A stretch of 64,000 nucleotides of DNA from an uncultured Desulfobacter sp. (GCF_963666145.1 NZ_OY762614.1:2032001-2096000), one strand, 5' to 3'. Counted from the stretch's first letter, positions 1-9,028 are shown. Numbers and translations are program-made. Notes: a model not told the origin generated them from the letters alone.

Positions 1-125
1 AAGAGATTAGGGTTGAATCCATTCAGGATTTAATGATAATTAAAGCTATTTAAAAGGAAAATCAGTATCTTTATTTTTATTTAATGAACCCAAACGAATA
101 CATTCCCACAAAAAATGATCTGGAC

Positions 126-149
126 GGTGCATCCCCGGCCCGGTGCATC
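126..149. repeat. Short direct repeat upstream of selA
   Basis: GGTGCATC occurs at 126-133 and again at 142-149, separated by a GC-rich octamer (CCCGGCCC). The two copies lie 16 bp apart, about 40-60 bp ahead of the selA start. They could be a regulator site or chance; nothing else in the first 189 bases looks like a gene. Confidence 0.35.
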
Positions 150-189
150 GGCGATCTTTCGTAGTATCCGCTAATATAGGAACCAACAC

Positions 190-1596
190 ATGAAACAACC
201 AATGCCTGATAAGCATTTACAATTAAAATCCCTGCCCGGTGTGGATCATATTCTGGCCATTGCCGAAACCAATGATCAATTTAAGCAAATGCCGCGCAGC
301 CTTGTACTAGAATCTGTACGAAGGGCCATTGACACTACCCGCAAACAAATACTTGACGGCAGCCCTGCGGTCATCACCGATGAAGCCATACTAAAGCAGA
401 CGGCCCAATTTGCCGCTCAAAAAATGAAAAACAGGCTGAATCCCTTAATCAATGCCACAGGCGTGGTGTTGCACACCAATCTTGGCAGAGCCCTGCTTTG
501 CCAGGATGCCCTGGACAATATCATGGCCGTCGCGGCATCCTATTCCAATCTTGAACTCAATCTTGAAACCGGCAAGCGCGGCATCCGCTACGCGGCAATT
601 GAAAATCTGATCTGCGAATTGACCGGCGCCGAAGCGGCCATGGCCGTAAACAACAATGCCGGTGCCGTACTTCTGGCATTAAACACCCTTGCCCAGGGTC
701 GCCAGGTGATTGTCTCCAGAGGCGAGCTTGTGGAGATCGGCGGCTCTTTCAGGATTCCGGACGTCATGATAAAAAGCGGGTGCATACTAAAAGAAGTGGG
801 GACCACCAACCGCACACACCCCCATGATTACAGCAATGCCGTCACCGAAGAGACAGGACTTTTGCTCAAGGTCCACACCTCCAACTATAAAATAGAGGGC
901 TTCACCAAATCGGTTTCACTCCAGGAACTGGTGGACATTGGAAAACCCAACGGCATTCCGGTGATGGAAGATTTAGGATCGGGCACGCTCATTGATTTCA
1001 GCGCATTCGGGCTGCCTTCAGAGCCCCCGGTTTTTAAACAGGTGGCCGCAGGTGCCGATGTGGTCACCTTCAGCGGAGACAAACTGTTGGGCGGCCCCCA
1101 GGCCGGTATTATTGTGGGCACGAAAAAATATATGGACCAAATCAAAGCCAACCCGCTGACCCGGGCCCTGCGCATTGATAAAATGACCCTGGCAGCCCTG
1201 GAAGCAACACTTAAGCTGTATCGGGACACCCTGGTGGCGGTTGAAAAAATCCCCACCCTTCGAATGCTGACGTTATCCTATGAGCAGCTCAGCCAAAACG
1301 CCGAGGCCCTGCTCGCATTGGTCTTCCAGGCTGTGGGGACCCGGGCTGAACTTGCCCTGGCGGATATGAAGTCCCGGCCGGGCGGCGGCTCCTATCCCGG
1401 CCTGACCCTGCCCACCCGATGCCTGACCATCCGCCCCAAATCCATGTCCGTAACAGCCCTGGACAAAAAACTTCGGGCCTTTGACCCGGCGGTGATGGGA
1501 CGCATTGAAGACGATTGCTTCATCATTGACCCCAGAACCCTTCAACCCGGGCAGGACAAGATCCTTGCCAATATCTTAAAAAAGCTGATAGATTAA
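190..1596 (+). CDS. selA: L-seryl-tRNA(Sec) selenium transferase
   Basis: SelA is a cytoplasmic, PLP-dependent enzyme that turns seryl-tRNA(Sec) into selenocysteyl-tRNA(Sec) with selenophosphate. The 468-residue length is normal. The N-terminal tRNA-binding part is followed by the fold-type I core; the PLP-binding lysine is expected at about K298 in SGDKLLGGPQAG, and the NATGVVLHTNLGRA signature is at about 88-101. The ATG has a modest AGGAA 8 bp upstream. The TPR gene follows after only 3 bp, so they may be co-transcribed. selB, selD and selC are not visible in the window. By established family knowledge, selA implies that the organism makes selenoproteins, such as Sec formate dehydrogenases or hydrogenases. 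Confidence 0.97.
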   Translation: MKQPMPDKHLQLKSLPGVDHILAIAETNDQFKQMPRSLVLESVRRAIDTTRKQILDGSPAVITDEAILKQTAQFAAQKMKNRLNPLINATGVVLHTNLGRALLCQDALDNIMAVAASYSNLELNLETGKRGIRYAAIENLICELTGAEAAMAVNNNAGAVLLALNTLAQGRQVIVSRGELVEIGGSFRIPDVMIKSGCILKEVGTTNRTHPHDYSNAVTEETGLLLKVHTSNYKIEGFTKSVSLQELVDIGKPNGIPVMEDLGSGTLIDFSAFGLPSEPPVFKQVAAGADVVTFSGDKLLGGPQAGIIVGTKKYMDQIKANPLTRALRIDKMTLAALEATLKLYRDTLVAVEKIPTLRMLTLSYEQLSQNAEALLALVFQAVGTRAELALADMKSRPGGGSYPGLTLPTRCLTIRPKSMSVTALDKKLRAFDPAVMGRIEDDCFIIDPRTLQPGQDKILANILKKLID

Positions 1597-1599
1597 TTT

Positions 1600-2826
1600 A
1601 TGATGCTAAAATTCACTGCCAAAGAGATCCAGTTTCTAAAAACAACCGATGATGCCCCGGACCTCAGCCCCCCGGAGAATTACTATTCTGACCTGCTCAC
1701 ACGGCCGTCCAAGGAATTTGAAATCTTTTCCCGACGCATCGCCGACACCTGCGCATCTAAAAAGAATTTCACCACGGCGGCCATACAAATTGATCCGACT
1801 GCACCGGAAGATATGGTGGACAAAACCAATGAGGTTTTCCACAGCTGTTTTCATTCGATGCTGGACGAAGACAGAGGCATCTGGGAATGCCTGGACCCGT
1901 TCACAGCCATTTTTGTGTTCTGGGATTATGAAACTGAGGACCAGGGGAAAAAACTGCTCGCTCTGCTCAATAACAAAATTTCCCAGGCCCTGAATGCCAA
2001 AATCATCATGGGATACATTGCGTTTCCCTTTCGTGATTTTCCGGTTGAAGAGATGGCCGGGTGCTCGCTCAAAGCCCTGGACCATGCCGCATTTTTCGGC
2101 CCCGGACATGCAGTGAAGTTTGACGGGCTGTCCCTGAATATCAGTGGGGACAGGCTCTTCCAGCTCAACTACATTGACGCAGCCATCACGGAATACGAAA
2201 AAGGACTTTCCATTGCCCCGGCCGATATCAACCTGCTCAACAGCCTGGGCGTGGCCTTCGGGGTGGACGGGTACCTGGACAAGGCCATGGAATTCTTTGA
2301 AAGGGCCCGGGATATCAGCCCCGAAGAGGTGATGGTCATACACAACATCGGTCTGATCCACCGGATCAATGATAAAAATGATTCCGCTCTGGCTTACCTT
2401 AAAAAAGCCCATGGCATCAATCCCGATATCTTTGAAATTGAGCTGCTGCTGGGTCATCTTCTGTTCAAGGAACATAAATTTGACCTGGCCATGCCCCATC
2501 TGGATGCCGCCATCCGGCTCAAACCAGAATCCGGAACAGCGTTCAGGATCAAAGGCCAAATTCTCCTGGAAAACAAAGATGCCCCCAAGGCTGCGGTCCA
2601 GTTCAACCAGGCTGTGAAACGCAACCCCAATGACCCCGAAGCGTTGTCCGGTTATGCCCGGGCCATGGCGGCCCAGAAAAAGAACCTGTCCATTGCGTTA
2701 AGCTTTGCCCAAAAAAGCCGGGAACTGGATCCTGAAAATGAACGATACAGACAACATGTTGAGGAGATTCAAAACATACAGAACCAGCTTAAACCAAGTA
2801 AGGATGATGTTACCAGATCCGCCTGA
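1600..2826 (+). CDS. TPR repeat protein with degenerate GGDEF-like N-terminal domain
   Basis: The protein has 408 residues. From about 185 to 390 there are at least five tandem TPR units, recognisable by repeated patterns such as LLNSLGVAFGVDGYLDKAMEFF and ALSGYARAMA, each ending in a P at the turn. Residues about 50-180 resemble the second half of a GGDEF domain: a hydrophobic strand (FTAIFVFWDYE), then MGYIAFPF, then a helix SLKALDHAAFFGPGHAVKFD, as in the GIA-YP / A-KALYxAK-xGxN region of diguanylate cyclases. The GGDEF active-site motif itself is missing, so catalysis is unlikely. No signal peptide or membrane helix is visible. It starts at ATGATG 3 bp after selA. Function is unknown; a protein-protein scaffold is the reasonable inference. 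Confidence 0.8.
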   Translation: MMLKFTAKEIQFLKTTDDAPDLSPPENYYSDLLTRPSKEFEIFSRRIADTCASKKNFTTAAIQIDPTAPEDMVDKTNEVFHSCFHSMLDEDRGIWECLDPFTAIFVFWDYETEDQGKKLLALLNNKISQALNAKIIMGYIAFPFRDFPVEEMAGCSLKALDHAAFFGPGHAVKFDGLSLNISGDRLFQLNYIDAAITEYEKGLSIAPADINLLNSLGVAFGVDGYLDKAMEFFERARDISPEEVMVIHNIGLIHRINDKNDSALAYLKKAHGINPDIFEIELLLGHLLFKEHKFDLAMPHLDAAIRLKPESGTAFRIKGQILLENKDAPKAAVQFNQAVKRNPNDPEALSGYARAMAAQKKNLSIALSFAQKSRELDPENERYRQHVEEIQNIQNQLKPSKDDVTRSA

Positions 2827-2864
2827 CACCCAACTTCACCAACCAAAGCAGTGAGTATTTTACC

Positions 2865-3443
2865 ATGAAACAAACAAAAGAACTGATCCGGCAAACTGTC
2901 CAGGATGCCATTGAAGCCAAGCAAAAATTTTTTGCAGCCCATGAAGATCTCATTGAAACCTGCGCCCGGCAAATGGCCAACACCCTTGAATCCGGCGGAA
3001 AACTGCTGCTTTTCGGCAACGGCGGATCAGCGGCAGACTGCCAGCACATTGCCGCAGAATTTATCAACCGGTTTCAAATGGAGCGCAGGCCGTTACCTGC
3101 CATTGCCCTGACCTGCGACACCTCAGTCATCACCAGTATCGGCAACGACTACTCCTTTGACGAAATCTTTTCAAAACAGGTCCAGGCCCTGGGCCACAAA
3201 AAAGATATGGCCATTGGGATCTCAACATCCGGCAATTCCCCCAATGTGGTCCGGGCAGCTGCCGTGGCAAAGGACCAGGGGCTGACCATGGTCTGCTTTT
3301 CCGGGGCCGGCGGGAAGCTTAAAGAGATGAGCGACATCGCCTTTTGTGTGGACAGTCCTGTAACCGCCCGTATCCAGGAGGTTCATATCACGTTAGGTCA
3401 TATCCTTTGCGATCTTTCCGAAAGGATGCTGTTCAATGATTGA
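2865..3443 (+). CDS. gmhA: Sedoheptulose 7-phosphate isomerase (SIS domain)
   Basis: GmhA converts sedoheptulose 7-phosphate to D-glycero-D-manno-heptose 7-phosphate, the first step of ADP-heptose supply for the LPS inner core. The 192 residues equal the usual family length. Seen motifs are LLFGNGGSAADCQH near residues 48-61 and the second SIS signature GISTSGNSPNV near 117-127; an active-site Glu/His helix (EVHITLGH) lies near the C terminus. The start codon is 38 bp after the TPR gene. Its end overlaps the next gene by 8 bp, suggesting translational coupling with the unknown protein downstream. DiaA-like SIS proteins are related, but length and motifs favour GmhA. Confidence 0.9.
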   Translation: MKQTKELIRQTVQDAIEAKQKFFAAHEDLIETCARQMANTLESGGKLLLFGNGGSAADCQHIAAEFINRFQMERRPLPAIALTCDTSVITSIGNDYSFDEIFSKQVQALGHKKDMAIGISTSGNSPNVVRAAAVAKDQGLTMVCFSGAGGKLKEMSDIAFCVDSPVTARIQEVHITLGHILCDLSERMLFND

Positions 3444-4398
3444 GAAGAAAACGGGTGAACAGGCTCACCCTAAACTGGATTACTCAAAACTGTCCACCTA
3501 TTCTATTAAGGACAGAAAAAGCCTTGTGTCCCGGGATGATTTTGCCAAACCCTGGACAAAGGGCGCAGGTCTTGGCGCCTTTTTCGATCGGCTGCCCGCC
3601 ATTCTTGCGGGCAAAGATATCCGGAATGTGGTTGAGGCTATTGCATGTGCCGCCCAAAACAAGCGACAGGTCTGCTTTGGCATGGGCGGACATGTGGTCA
3701 AAACCGGCATGGCACCCATCCTGATTGACCTGATGGAAAAAGGGGTGATTACCCACCTGGCCATGAACGGGTCCTGCATCATCCATGATTTTGAGGTGGC
3801 CTTCACCGGTAGAACCAGTGAAGATGTGGCAGAAAGCCTGGGCTCGGGCAGCTTCGGTATGGCCCAGGAAACCTCGGAAATACTCAATCAGGCCATTGCC
3901 AGGGCAAATGAGCAGAACATCGGTCTGGGGCGGGCCGTAGGCCGGCTTATCGAAGACCTGAACCTGCCGTTTAAAGATTCAAGCCTGATCGCTGCCGGTG
4001 CCCGCCTGGACCTGCCCGTAACGGTCCATGTGGCGATTGGTACGGATATCATCCATATGCACCCGGGCTTTGACGGCGCAGCCTGCGGAGCGGCAAGCCT
4101 TCATGATTTCAAAACCCTGGCCTCCACCCTGGCAGATCTTGAAAATGGTGTATTTATCAATGCGGGCTCGGCTGTCATTCTTCCCGAAGTCTTTTTAAAA
4201 GCCCTAACCCTGGTCAGGAACCTGGGCCATAAGGTGGATAATTTCACCACGGTAAATCTTGACTTTATCCGGCATTACCGACCCATGACCAATGTGGTCA
4301 ACCGACCGACCCAGGGCAGTGGCAAAGGGTACGCCCTTGTCGGCCATCATGAAATATTAATTCCCCTGATTGCAGCAGGCGTGATTGAGCGTCTTTAG
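3436..4398 (+). CDS. Conserved protein of unknown function coupled to gmhA
   Basis: This 320-residue protein overlaps gmhA by 8 bp. A glycine-rich segment VCFGMGGHVVKTGMAP (about 80-95) is followed by a hydrophobic helix and then AMNGSCIIHDFEVAFTG (about 111-127), TSEDVAESLGSGSFGM, and later a histidine-rich IGTDIIHMHPGFDGAA (about 201-216). The order, glycine loop then helix then a small-residue strand with Asn/Gly/His/Asp/Glu, is faintly like the Rossmann-type deoxyhypusine synthase family. The classical lysine active-site motif is not evident, so I would not assign that activity. No signal peptide or membrane segment is seen. Its partner gmhA hints at sugar or envelope metabolism, which is inference only. 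Its stop overlaps the convergent DUF606 gene by 4 bp. Confidence 0.8.
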   Translation: MIEKKTGEQAHPKLDYSKLSTYSIKDRKSLVSRDDFAKPWTKGAGLGAFFDRLPAILAGKDIRNVVEAIACAAQNKRQVCFGMGGHVVKTGMAPILIDLMEKGVITHLAMNGSCIIHDFEVAFTGRTSEDVAESLGSGSFGMAQETSEILNQAIARANEQNIGLGRAVGRLIEDLNLPFKDSSLIAAGARLDLPVTVHVAIGTDIIHMHPGFDGAACGAASLHDFKTLASTLADLENGVFINAGSAVILPEVFLKALTLVRNLGHKVDNFTTVNLDFIRHYRPMTNVVNRPTQGSGKGYALVGHHEILIPLIAAGVIERL

Positions 4399-4841
4399 AA
4401 CCAGCGGATCAGCATGGTTCCGCCAACGATCAAGAGAATACCGGCAAAGCGAAACCAGTTCACCGGCTGAACCGGCATGCCGAACAGCCCAAAATGATCC
4501 ATGATCACAGCCATGGTCAGTTGTCCCGCCACCACCAGGCCAAAGGTCAGGGCCGTACCCAACCTTGGAGCAAGCACAATGGTGGCGGTGACATAAAAAG
4601 CACCAAGAAGTCCGGCCAGCCACAGACTCCAGTGGACACCGGAAACAGTGCGAATTGCTGAAAAGTCCACCCTGCCTGCCAGGGCATAGAATAAAAGACC
4701 TGCCGTGCCCACGGCAAATGAAATAAGGGCAGCATAAAAAGGATCATTCAACGCTTTTCCGATCTTTGCATTCATTCCGGCCTGAACCGGTCCCAGCATA
4801 CCCGCAGCAAAGGCAAGCACCAGCAAAAACATATACTTCAT
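4395..4841 (-). CDS. DUF606/YdcZ-type small DMT-family membrane protein
   Basis: The 148-residue protein is almost entirely hydrophobic, with five predicted membrane helices: about 2-22, 34-54, 70-88, 95-115 and 128-146. The N terminus (MLGPVQAGMNAKIG) and the closing GGTMLIRWF match the DUF606 (YdcZ) half-transporter family of the drug/metabolite transporter superfamily. The substrate is unknown. Such proteins often occur as pairs, but only one copy is present here. It is convergent with the upstream unknown gene and divergent from the M20 hydrolase, sharing a 125-160 bp intergenic region that must hold both promoters. Confidence 0.85.
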   Translation of the reverse strand: MKYMFLLVLAFAAGMLGPVQAGMNAKIGKALNDPFYAALISFAVGTAGLLFYALAGRVDFSAIRTVSGVHWSLWLAGLLGAFYVTATIVLAPRLGTALTFGLVVAGQLTMAVIMDHFGLFGMPVQPVNWFRFAGILLIVGGTMLIRWF

Positions 4842-4999
4842 CTAATCGACCTCTTAATGTTAAAAATGCAGTATAGCCTTTTGTTGTAAAGGGGGCCATC
4901 GTATTTAAAAAACATGGATAGCTTCAACTTGACATTTTGACCAAAACCTGAAAAATCATAGTTTAAATGCAAATCAATATCGATCAAAAGCGACGTAAA

Positions 5000-6175
5000 A
5001 TGAACACTTTAGAACAACTGACCCAATCCGTGCTAACGGCCCACGAAAAAGATCTGCTCTCCGTGGTAAAAAAAATCCATGAGACACCGGAGCTCTCCGG
5101 AAACGAAACCCAGGCATGTGCCTGGCAGGCAGAGTTGCTCGACAGCTGGGGATTTTCCGTGGAAACCGCATATAAGGGGCTTGCCACAGCCTTTAAAGCA
5201 ACAGCAGGCCAAAACGGGCCCCACATCTGTTTCATGGCTGAATATGATGCCCTGCCCGGCATAGGCCACGGATGCGGCCACAACCTCATCGCCGGCGTGG
5301 CGCTGGGGGCGGGGGTGGTGCTGAAAAATCTGTTATCCCACCACAATTTACCCGGCAGGGTTACGGTGATGGGTACCCCCGCCGAAGAGCAGCGGGGCGC
5401 CAAGATTGATCTGATCAAAGCCGGTGCCCTGAAGGATATAGACCTGGTGCTCATGGCCCACCCGTCTCACAATGCCACAGCCCCCTATGTCGGAGAGTCC
5501 GGTATCAGGCAGTTCATGGTCTCCTTCACGGGAAAAACCGCCCATGCGGCAGATTCACCGGAAAAAGGCATCAACGCCCTGGATGCCCTGCGCCTTGTGT
5601 TCAACGGTGTGGATGCCTGGCGCCAGCAGCTCACTGAAACCAGCCGGGTCCATGGGGTGATCCGGGACGGCGGCCAGGCGCCCAACATTATCCCGGAATT
5701 TGCCCGGGCAGAGTTCTATTTACGCGATTTTGACCTTAACTATCTGGATCAGATGCAGGCCCGGTTTGAAAATATTGCCAAAGGCGCTGCGCTGATGACC
5801 GGGACTACACATCAATTATCTCAAATCCCCAACCCTTACAAACCGGGCATTGCCAACGAACCGCTCAACCATCTCTTTTTTTCACTTGCCCGGGATGCCG
5901 GCATGCAGCCCCAATGGCCCGAACCCGCCCGCAGCTCCTCGGATTTTGGAGATGTCACCTATGAAGTACCGGCAATGCACGCCTATTTTAACATCATCCA
6001 GGACAATTCCGACATAACCATTCACACCAGAGCGTTTGCCCAGGCAGCAGCCACGGACTTTGCCTTTTCCCAGATGAAAAAAACCGCCCGGATTCTCGCC
6101 CAAATTGCCTGGCAATTCATGATGGACCAAAACTTCAGAGACAAAGTCCGGCAGGCATTCCCCTTTCACAGATAA
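5000..6175 (+). CDS. M20 family amidohydrolase / aminoacylase-type metallopeptidase
   Basis: Zinc-dependent hydrolase of the M20 family that would cleave amide-linked amino-acid conjugates (AbgB-like, N-acyl amino acids or similar). Metal-ligand motifs are clear: FMAEYDALPGIGHGCGHN with the Asp/Glu/His ligands, GTPAEEQRGAK with the catalytic Glu pair, and LVLMAHPSHN; the internal lid/dimerisation domain follows (VSFTGKTAHAADSPEKG). I use the ATG at 5000 (391 residues). An in-frame ATG at 4967 would add 11 residues, but it lacks a Shine-Dalgarno and sits almost on a possible -10 (TAGTTT, 4959-4964, with TTGACC at 4937-4942), so a transcript from there would start beyond it. No signal peptide is seen, so the enzyme is cytoplasmic. 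The true substrate cannot be told from sequence. Confidence 0.88.
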   Translation: MNTLEQLTQSVLTAHEKDLLSVVKKIHETPELSGNETQACAWQAELLDSWGFSVETAYKGLATAFKATAGQNGPHICFMAEYDALPGIGHGCGHNLIAGVALGAGVVLKNLLSHHNLPGRVTVMGTPAEEQRGAKIDLIKAGALKDIDLVLMAHPSHNATAPYVGESGIRQFMVSFTGKTAHAADSPEKGINALDALRLVFNGVDAWRQQLTETSRVHGVIRDGGQAPNIIPEFARAEFYLRDFDLNYLDQMQARFENIAKGAALMTGTTHQLSQIPNPYKPGIANEPLNHLFFSLARDAGMQPQWPEPARSSSDFGDVTYEVPAMHAYFNIIQDNSDITIHTRAFAQAAATDFAFSQMKKTARILAQIAWQFMMDQNFRDKVRQAFPFHR

Positions 6176-6279
6176 AAAGCATTCTTTCATACTGACCGTT
6201 AAAGGCCTTGAAAAACAAGCCCTATATCCTTATATTGGTATGTTATTTTAATTATAAATTAATAAAAAGGGGCGGAAGA

Positions 6280-6543
6280 ATGCCGATTTATGAATATACC
6301 TGCAAAGCCTGCGGTAAAAGTTTTGAAACCCTGGTGATGGGAAGTGATACGCCGTCATGCCCGGCATGCAGCAGCGAGGACCTTGCCCGTATGATGTCAA
6401 AATGCGGATTTGTATCCAAATCCACAGGCCCGGGGGGGCAAGTTCAGACAACCACATCAGCCGGCAGTTCTGCCTGTGCCGGCTGCACATCAACAAGTTG
6501 CGGTACCTGCAGCAGTAACAGCAGCAGTCTTACGATCGGGTAA
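6280..6543 (+). CDS. FmdB-family zinc ribbon protein
   Basis: An 87-residue putative regulatory protein. The N terminus MPIYEYTCKACGKSFE, with CxxC at C9/C12 and a second CxxC (CPACSS) near residues 28-31, is the classic FmdB/CxxC zinc-ribbon signature. A Ser/Gly/Cys-rich tail with CAGC and CGTC pairs follows. The open frame extends upstream to 6208, but AAGGGGCGGA stands just before the ATG at 6280 and the family always begins MPIYEY. It lies 2 bp ahead of hemC and is probably in the same transcript. The function of the family is not well established; the prototype lies beside formamidase genes. Confidence 0.9.
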   Translation: MPIYEYTCKACGKSFETLVMGSDTPSCPACSSEDLARMMSKCGFVSKSTGPGGQVQTTTSAGSSACAGCTSTSCGTCSSNSSSLTIG

Positions 6544-6545
6544 AT

Positions 6546-7472
6546 ATGAAAACAAGTATCTGTATCGGCACCCGGGGCAGCGCATTAGCCTTGTGGCAGG
6601 CCAACCATGTAAAACACATCATTGAAACCGCATTTCCGGATGTCCATGTTGATATCAACATCATCAAAACCACCGGAGACAGGATAACGGACCGACCCCT
6701 TGCCATGGTGGGGGGCAAAGGTCTTTTTGTTAAAGAAATTGAAGCGGCACTTTTAGACGGCAGCATTGACCTCGCCGTTCACTCCATGAAGGATATGCCG
6801 GGGGAACTGCCCTACGGATTGGTAATCGGGGCCATACCGGAACGGGCCAACCCCTTTGATGTGCTCATCTGCGCCCAGGGCACACTTTTAAAAGAGTATC
6901 CCAAAGGTGCGGTCATCGGAACGTCCAGCCTTCGCCGGGGTTCACAGCTGAAACATCTGCGTCCGGATCTTGAAATCAAATCCATCCGGGGCAATCTGGA
7001 TACCCGGCTGAAAAAACTTAAATCCGGTGAATATGATGCCATTGTGCTTGCAGCAGCCGGACTTGAGCGCCTGGGCCAGGGCAATGAAATCACCGAATAC
7101 CTGACTGAAACCGACATGGTTCCGGCCGTCGGACAGGGTGCACTCTGCATTGAAACCCGGGAAAATGATCCGGACATGGCAGAGATTCTATCGGTATTGG
7201 ATCATGAATCAACACGCACCTGTGTCACCGGAGAACGGGCATTTCTCAAAGAGATCGAAGGCAGCTGCCATATTCCTGTGGCCTGTTTCGGCAAACACCA
7301 GGACGGCAAAATTCTGCTCACTGCGGTGGTCGCATCCGAAGACGGCAAATCCTTCATCAAAGAAACCATTGAATCTACACCGGAACAAGTGGTCGAAAAG
7401 GGCCGTGAACTGGCAAAGCTTGTTCTTGAAAAAGGCGGACAACGCATATTGGAGGCACTTGATATCCCATGA
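6546..7472 (+). CDS. hemC: Porphobilinogen deaminase (hydroxymethylbilane synthase)
   Basis: HemC polymerises four porphobilinogens to hydroxymethylbilane in the cytoplasm. The 308-residue length is typical. Substrate and cofactor residues are seen in TRGSALALWQA (9-19), HSMKDMP (79-85) and GTSSLRRGSQL (125-135). The dipyrromethane-cofactor cysteine is C241 in EGSCHIP. The gene overlaps cobA/hemD by 4 bp (ATGA), so product flows directly to the next enzyme. In sulfate reducers uroporphyrinogen III feeds sirohaem, cobalamin and the sirohaem-dependent haem route; this fits the neighbourhood. Confidence 0.98.
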   Translation: MKTSICIGTRGSALALWQANHVKHIIETAFPDVHVDINIIKTTGDRITDRPLAMVGGKGLFVKEIEAALLDGSIDLAVHSMKDMPGELPYGLVIGAIPERANPFDVLICAQGTLLKEYPKGAVIGTSSLRRGSQLKHLRPDLEIKSIRGNLDTRLKKLKSGEYDAIVLAAAGLERLGQGNEITEYLTETDMVPAVGQGALCIETRENDPDMAEILSVLDHESTRTCVTGERAFLKEIEGSCHIPVACFGKHQDGKILLTAVVASEDGKSFIKETIESTPEQVVEKGRELAKLVLEKGGQRILEALDIP

Positions 7473-9019
7473 CACAATCCAGGGGCAAAGTTTATCTGAT
7501 TGGTGCAGGCCCGGGGGACCCGGGGCTTATCACCGTAAAGGCAAAAGAGTGCATCCAGACAGCGGATGTGGTGGTCTATGATTACCTGGCCTCCCCCTTT
7601 CTGCTTGATTATGCAGGCAAAGACGCGGAAATTATATATGTGGGCAAAAAAGGCGGGGACCACACCCTGACCCAGGACAAAATCAATCTGCTCCTGGTGG
7701 ACAAGGCCAAGGAAGGCAAAAACGTGGCTCGTCTTAAAGGCGGAGATCCTTTTGTTTTCGGCCGCGGCGGGGAAGAGGCCCAGGAGTTGTTGTCCTACGG
7801 CATCCAATATGAGGTAATTCCCGGGGTTACATCTGCCATATCTGCCCCGGCCTATGCCGGAATCCCGGTGACCCACAGGGACCATACTTCCTTTGTATCT
7901 TTTATTACCGGTCACGAGCGGCCCGATAAAAAAGAGTCTCGGATGCAGTGGGACATATTTGCGAAGTCCGATGCCACCCTTGTCTTTTTGATGGGGGTCA
8001 AAAATCTGCCCAATATCGTTACCAAACTGATGGAGAACGGCAAGCCGTCGGACACGCCTGTCGCCCTGGTGCGCTGGGGCACCACCACCCGCCAGCAAAC
8101 CGTTACCGGCACCCTTGAGACCATTGTTGATGAGGTAAAAAAAGCAGGGCTCAAATCCCCGGCCATCATTGTGGTGGGGCATGTGGTCTCTTTACGGGAT
8201 GAACTGGCCTGGTTTGACAAAAAGCCGTTGTTTGGTAAAAAGATCGTGATCACCCGGGCCCGGGCCCAGGCATCCGGCCTTGTGGCCGAGCTTAACCGGC
8301 TGGGTGCCCAGTGCATTGAGGTCCCCACCATTAAAATCGCGCCGCCTGAGGATATTAGACCCTTGGAAACGGCCATTGATAACCTGGGCCAATATGACTG
8401 GCTGGTCCTGACCTCGGTGAACGGTGTGAAATACTTCTTTGACACCCTGTTTGCAAAAGGCAAAGACGTCCGTGCGTTGGGGCACCTGAAATTTGCCTGC
8501 ATCGGCCCTGTGACCAAAGAACGCCTGGCGGACTATGGCATTATTTCCGATATTCTGCCCGACACATATCAGGCGGAATCGGTTGTGGAAGCCTTTGCAG
8601 ACCTTGATATGAAGGGCAAAAAGGTCTTGCTGCCCCGGGCGAAAAAGGCACGCACCATCCTGCCGGAACAGCTGACCCTTATGGGCGCCATGGTGGACGA
8701 GGTAACCGCATACGAAACCCGGCTGGCCGACGAGGGAAAAGAGATGCTTATTGATATGCTCAATGCTGGGGATATTGATGCCGTGACTTTTACCTCCTCT
8801 TCCACAGTAACGAATTTTTTGACGCTGCTTGAAGGTCAGGATACCTCTGCCCTGCTTGAAAAGGTGGTCCTTGCCAGCATCGGACCGATCACCTCGGATA
8901 CCATCCGGGCCCAAGGGCTTGAACCGGATATTGAGGCGGGGGCTTTTACCATTGACGGCCTGATTGAGGCCTTGCTCAAACATTATGAAAACGCCTGGTT
9001 CGGTGTTATAGAAAGTTAA
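7469..9019 (+). CDS. cobA/hemD: Uroporphyrinogen-III C-methyltransferase / uroporphyrinogen-III synthase fusion
   Basis: This is a two-domain fusion of 516 residues. Residues about 4-245 are the SAM-dependent methyltransferase (SUMT/CobA): GAGPGDPGLIT near 11-21, GDPFVFGRGGEEA near 92-104, and the VIPGVTSA loop. Residues about 255-505 are HemD: KKIVITRARAQASGLV, LVLTSVNGVKYFFD, and TFTSSSTVTNF. The enzyme cyclises hydroxymethylbilane to uroporphyrinogen III and methylates it twice to precorrin-2, so hemC plus this gene make the sirohaem/cobalamin precursor. The ATG overlaps the hemC stop. The fusion order CobA-HemD is known from clostridia and Desulfobacterota. Confidence 0.96.
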   Translation: MTQSRGKVYLIGAGPGDPGLITVKAKECIQTADVVVYDYLASPFLLDYAGKDAEIIYVGKKGGDHTLTQDKINLLLVDKAKEGKNVARLKGGDPFVFGRGGEEAQELLSYGIQYEVIPGVTSAISAPAYAGIPVTHRDHTSFVSFITGHERPDKKESRMQWDIFAKSDATLVFLMGVKNLPNIVTKLMENGKPSDTPVALVRWGTTTRQQTVTGTLETIVDEVKKAGLKSPAIIVVGHVVSLRDELAWFDKKPLFGKKIVITRARAQASGLVAELNRLGAQCIEVPTIKIAPPEDIRPLETAIDNLGQYDWLVLTSVNGVKYFFDTLFAKGKDVRALGHLKFACIGPVTKERLADYGIISDILPDTYQAESVVEAFADLDMKGKKVLLPRAKKARTILPEQLTLMGAMVDEVTAYETRLADEGKEMLIDMLNAGDIDAVTFTSSSTVTNFLTLLEGQDTSALLEKVVLASIGPITSDTIRAQGLEPDIEAGAFTIDGLIEALLKHYENAWFGVIES

Positions 9020-9028
9020 AGTACAACC

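Noticed and set aside
190..1596. A selenocysteine-encoding gene or tRNA-Sec near selA
   Set aside because: No SECIS-like in-frame TGA readthrough and no 90-100 base tRNA structure was seen in the first 200 bases.
7202..8182. Long minus-strand frame of 326 codons opposite hemC and cobA/hemD
   Set aside because: It lies completely antisense to two well recognised genes, and its sequence has the Gly/His/Gln bias of a shadow frame. The same applies to the minus-strand frames at 1636-2559 and 8192-9139.
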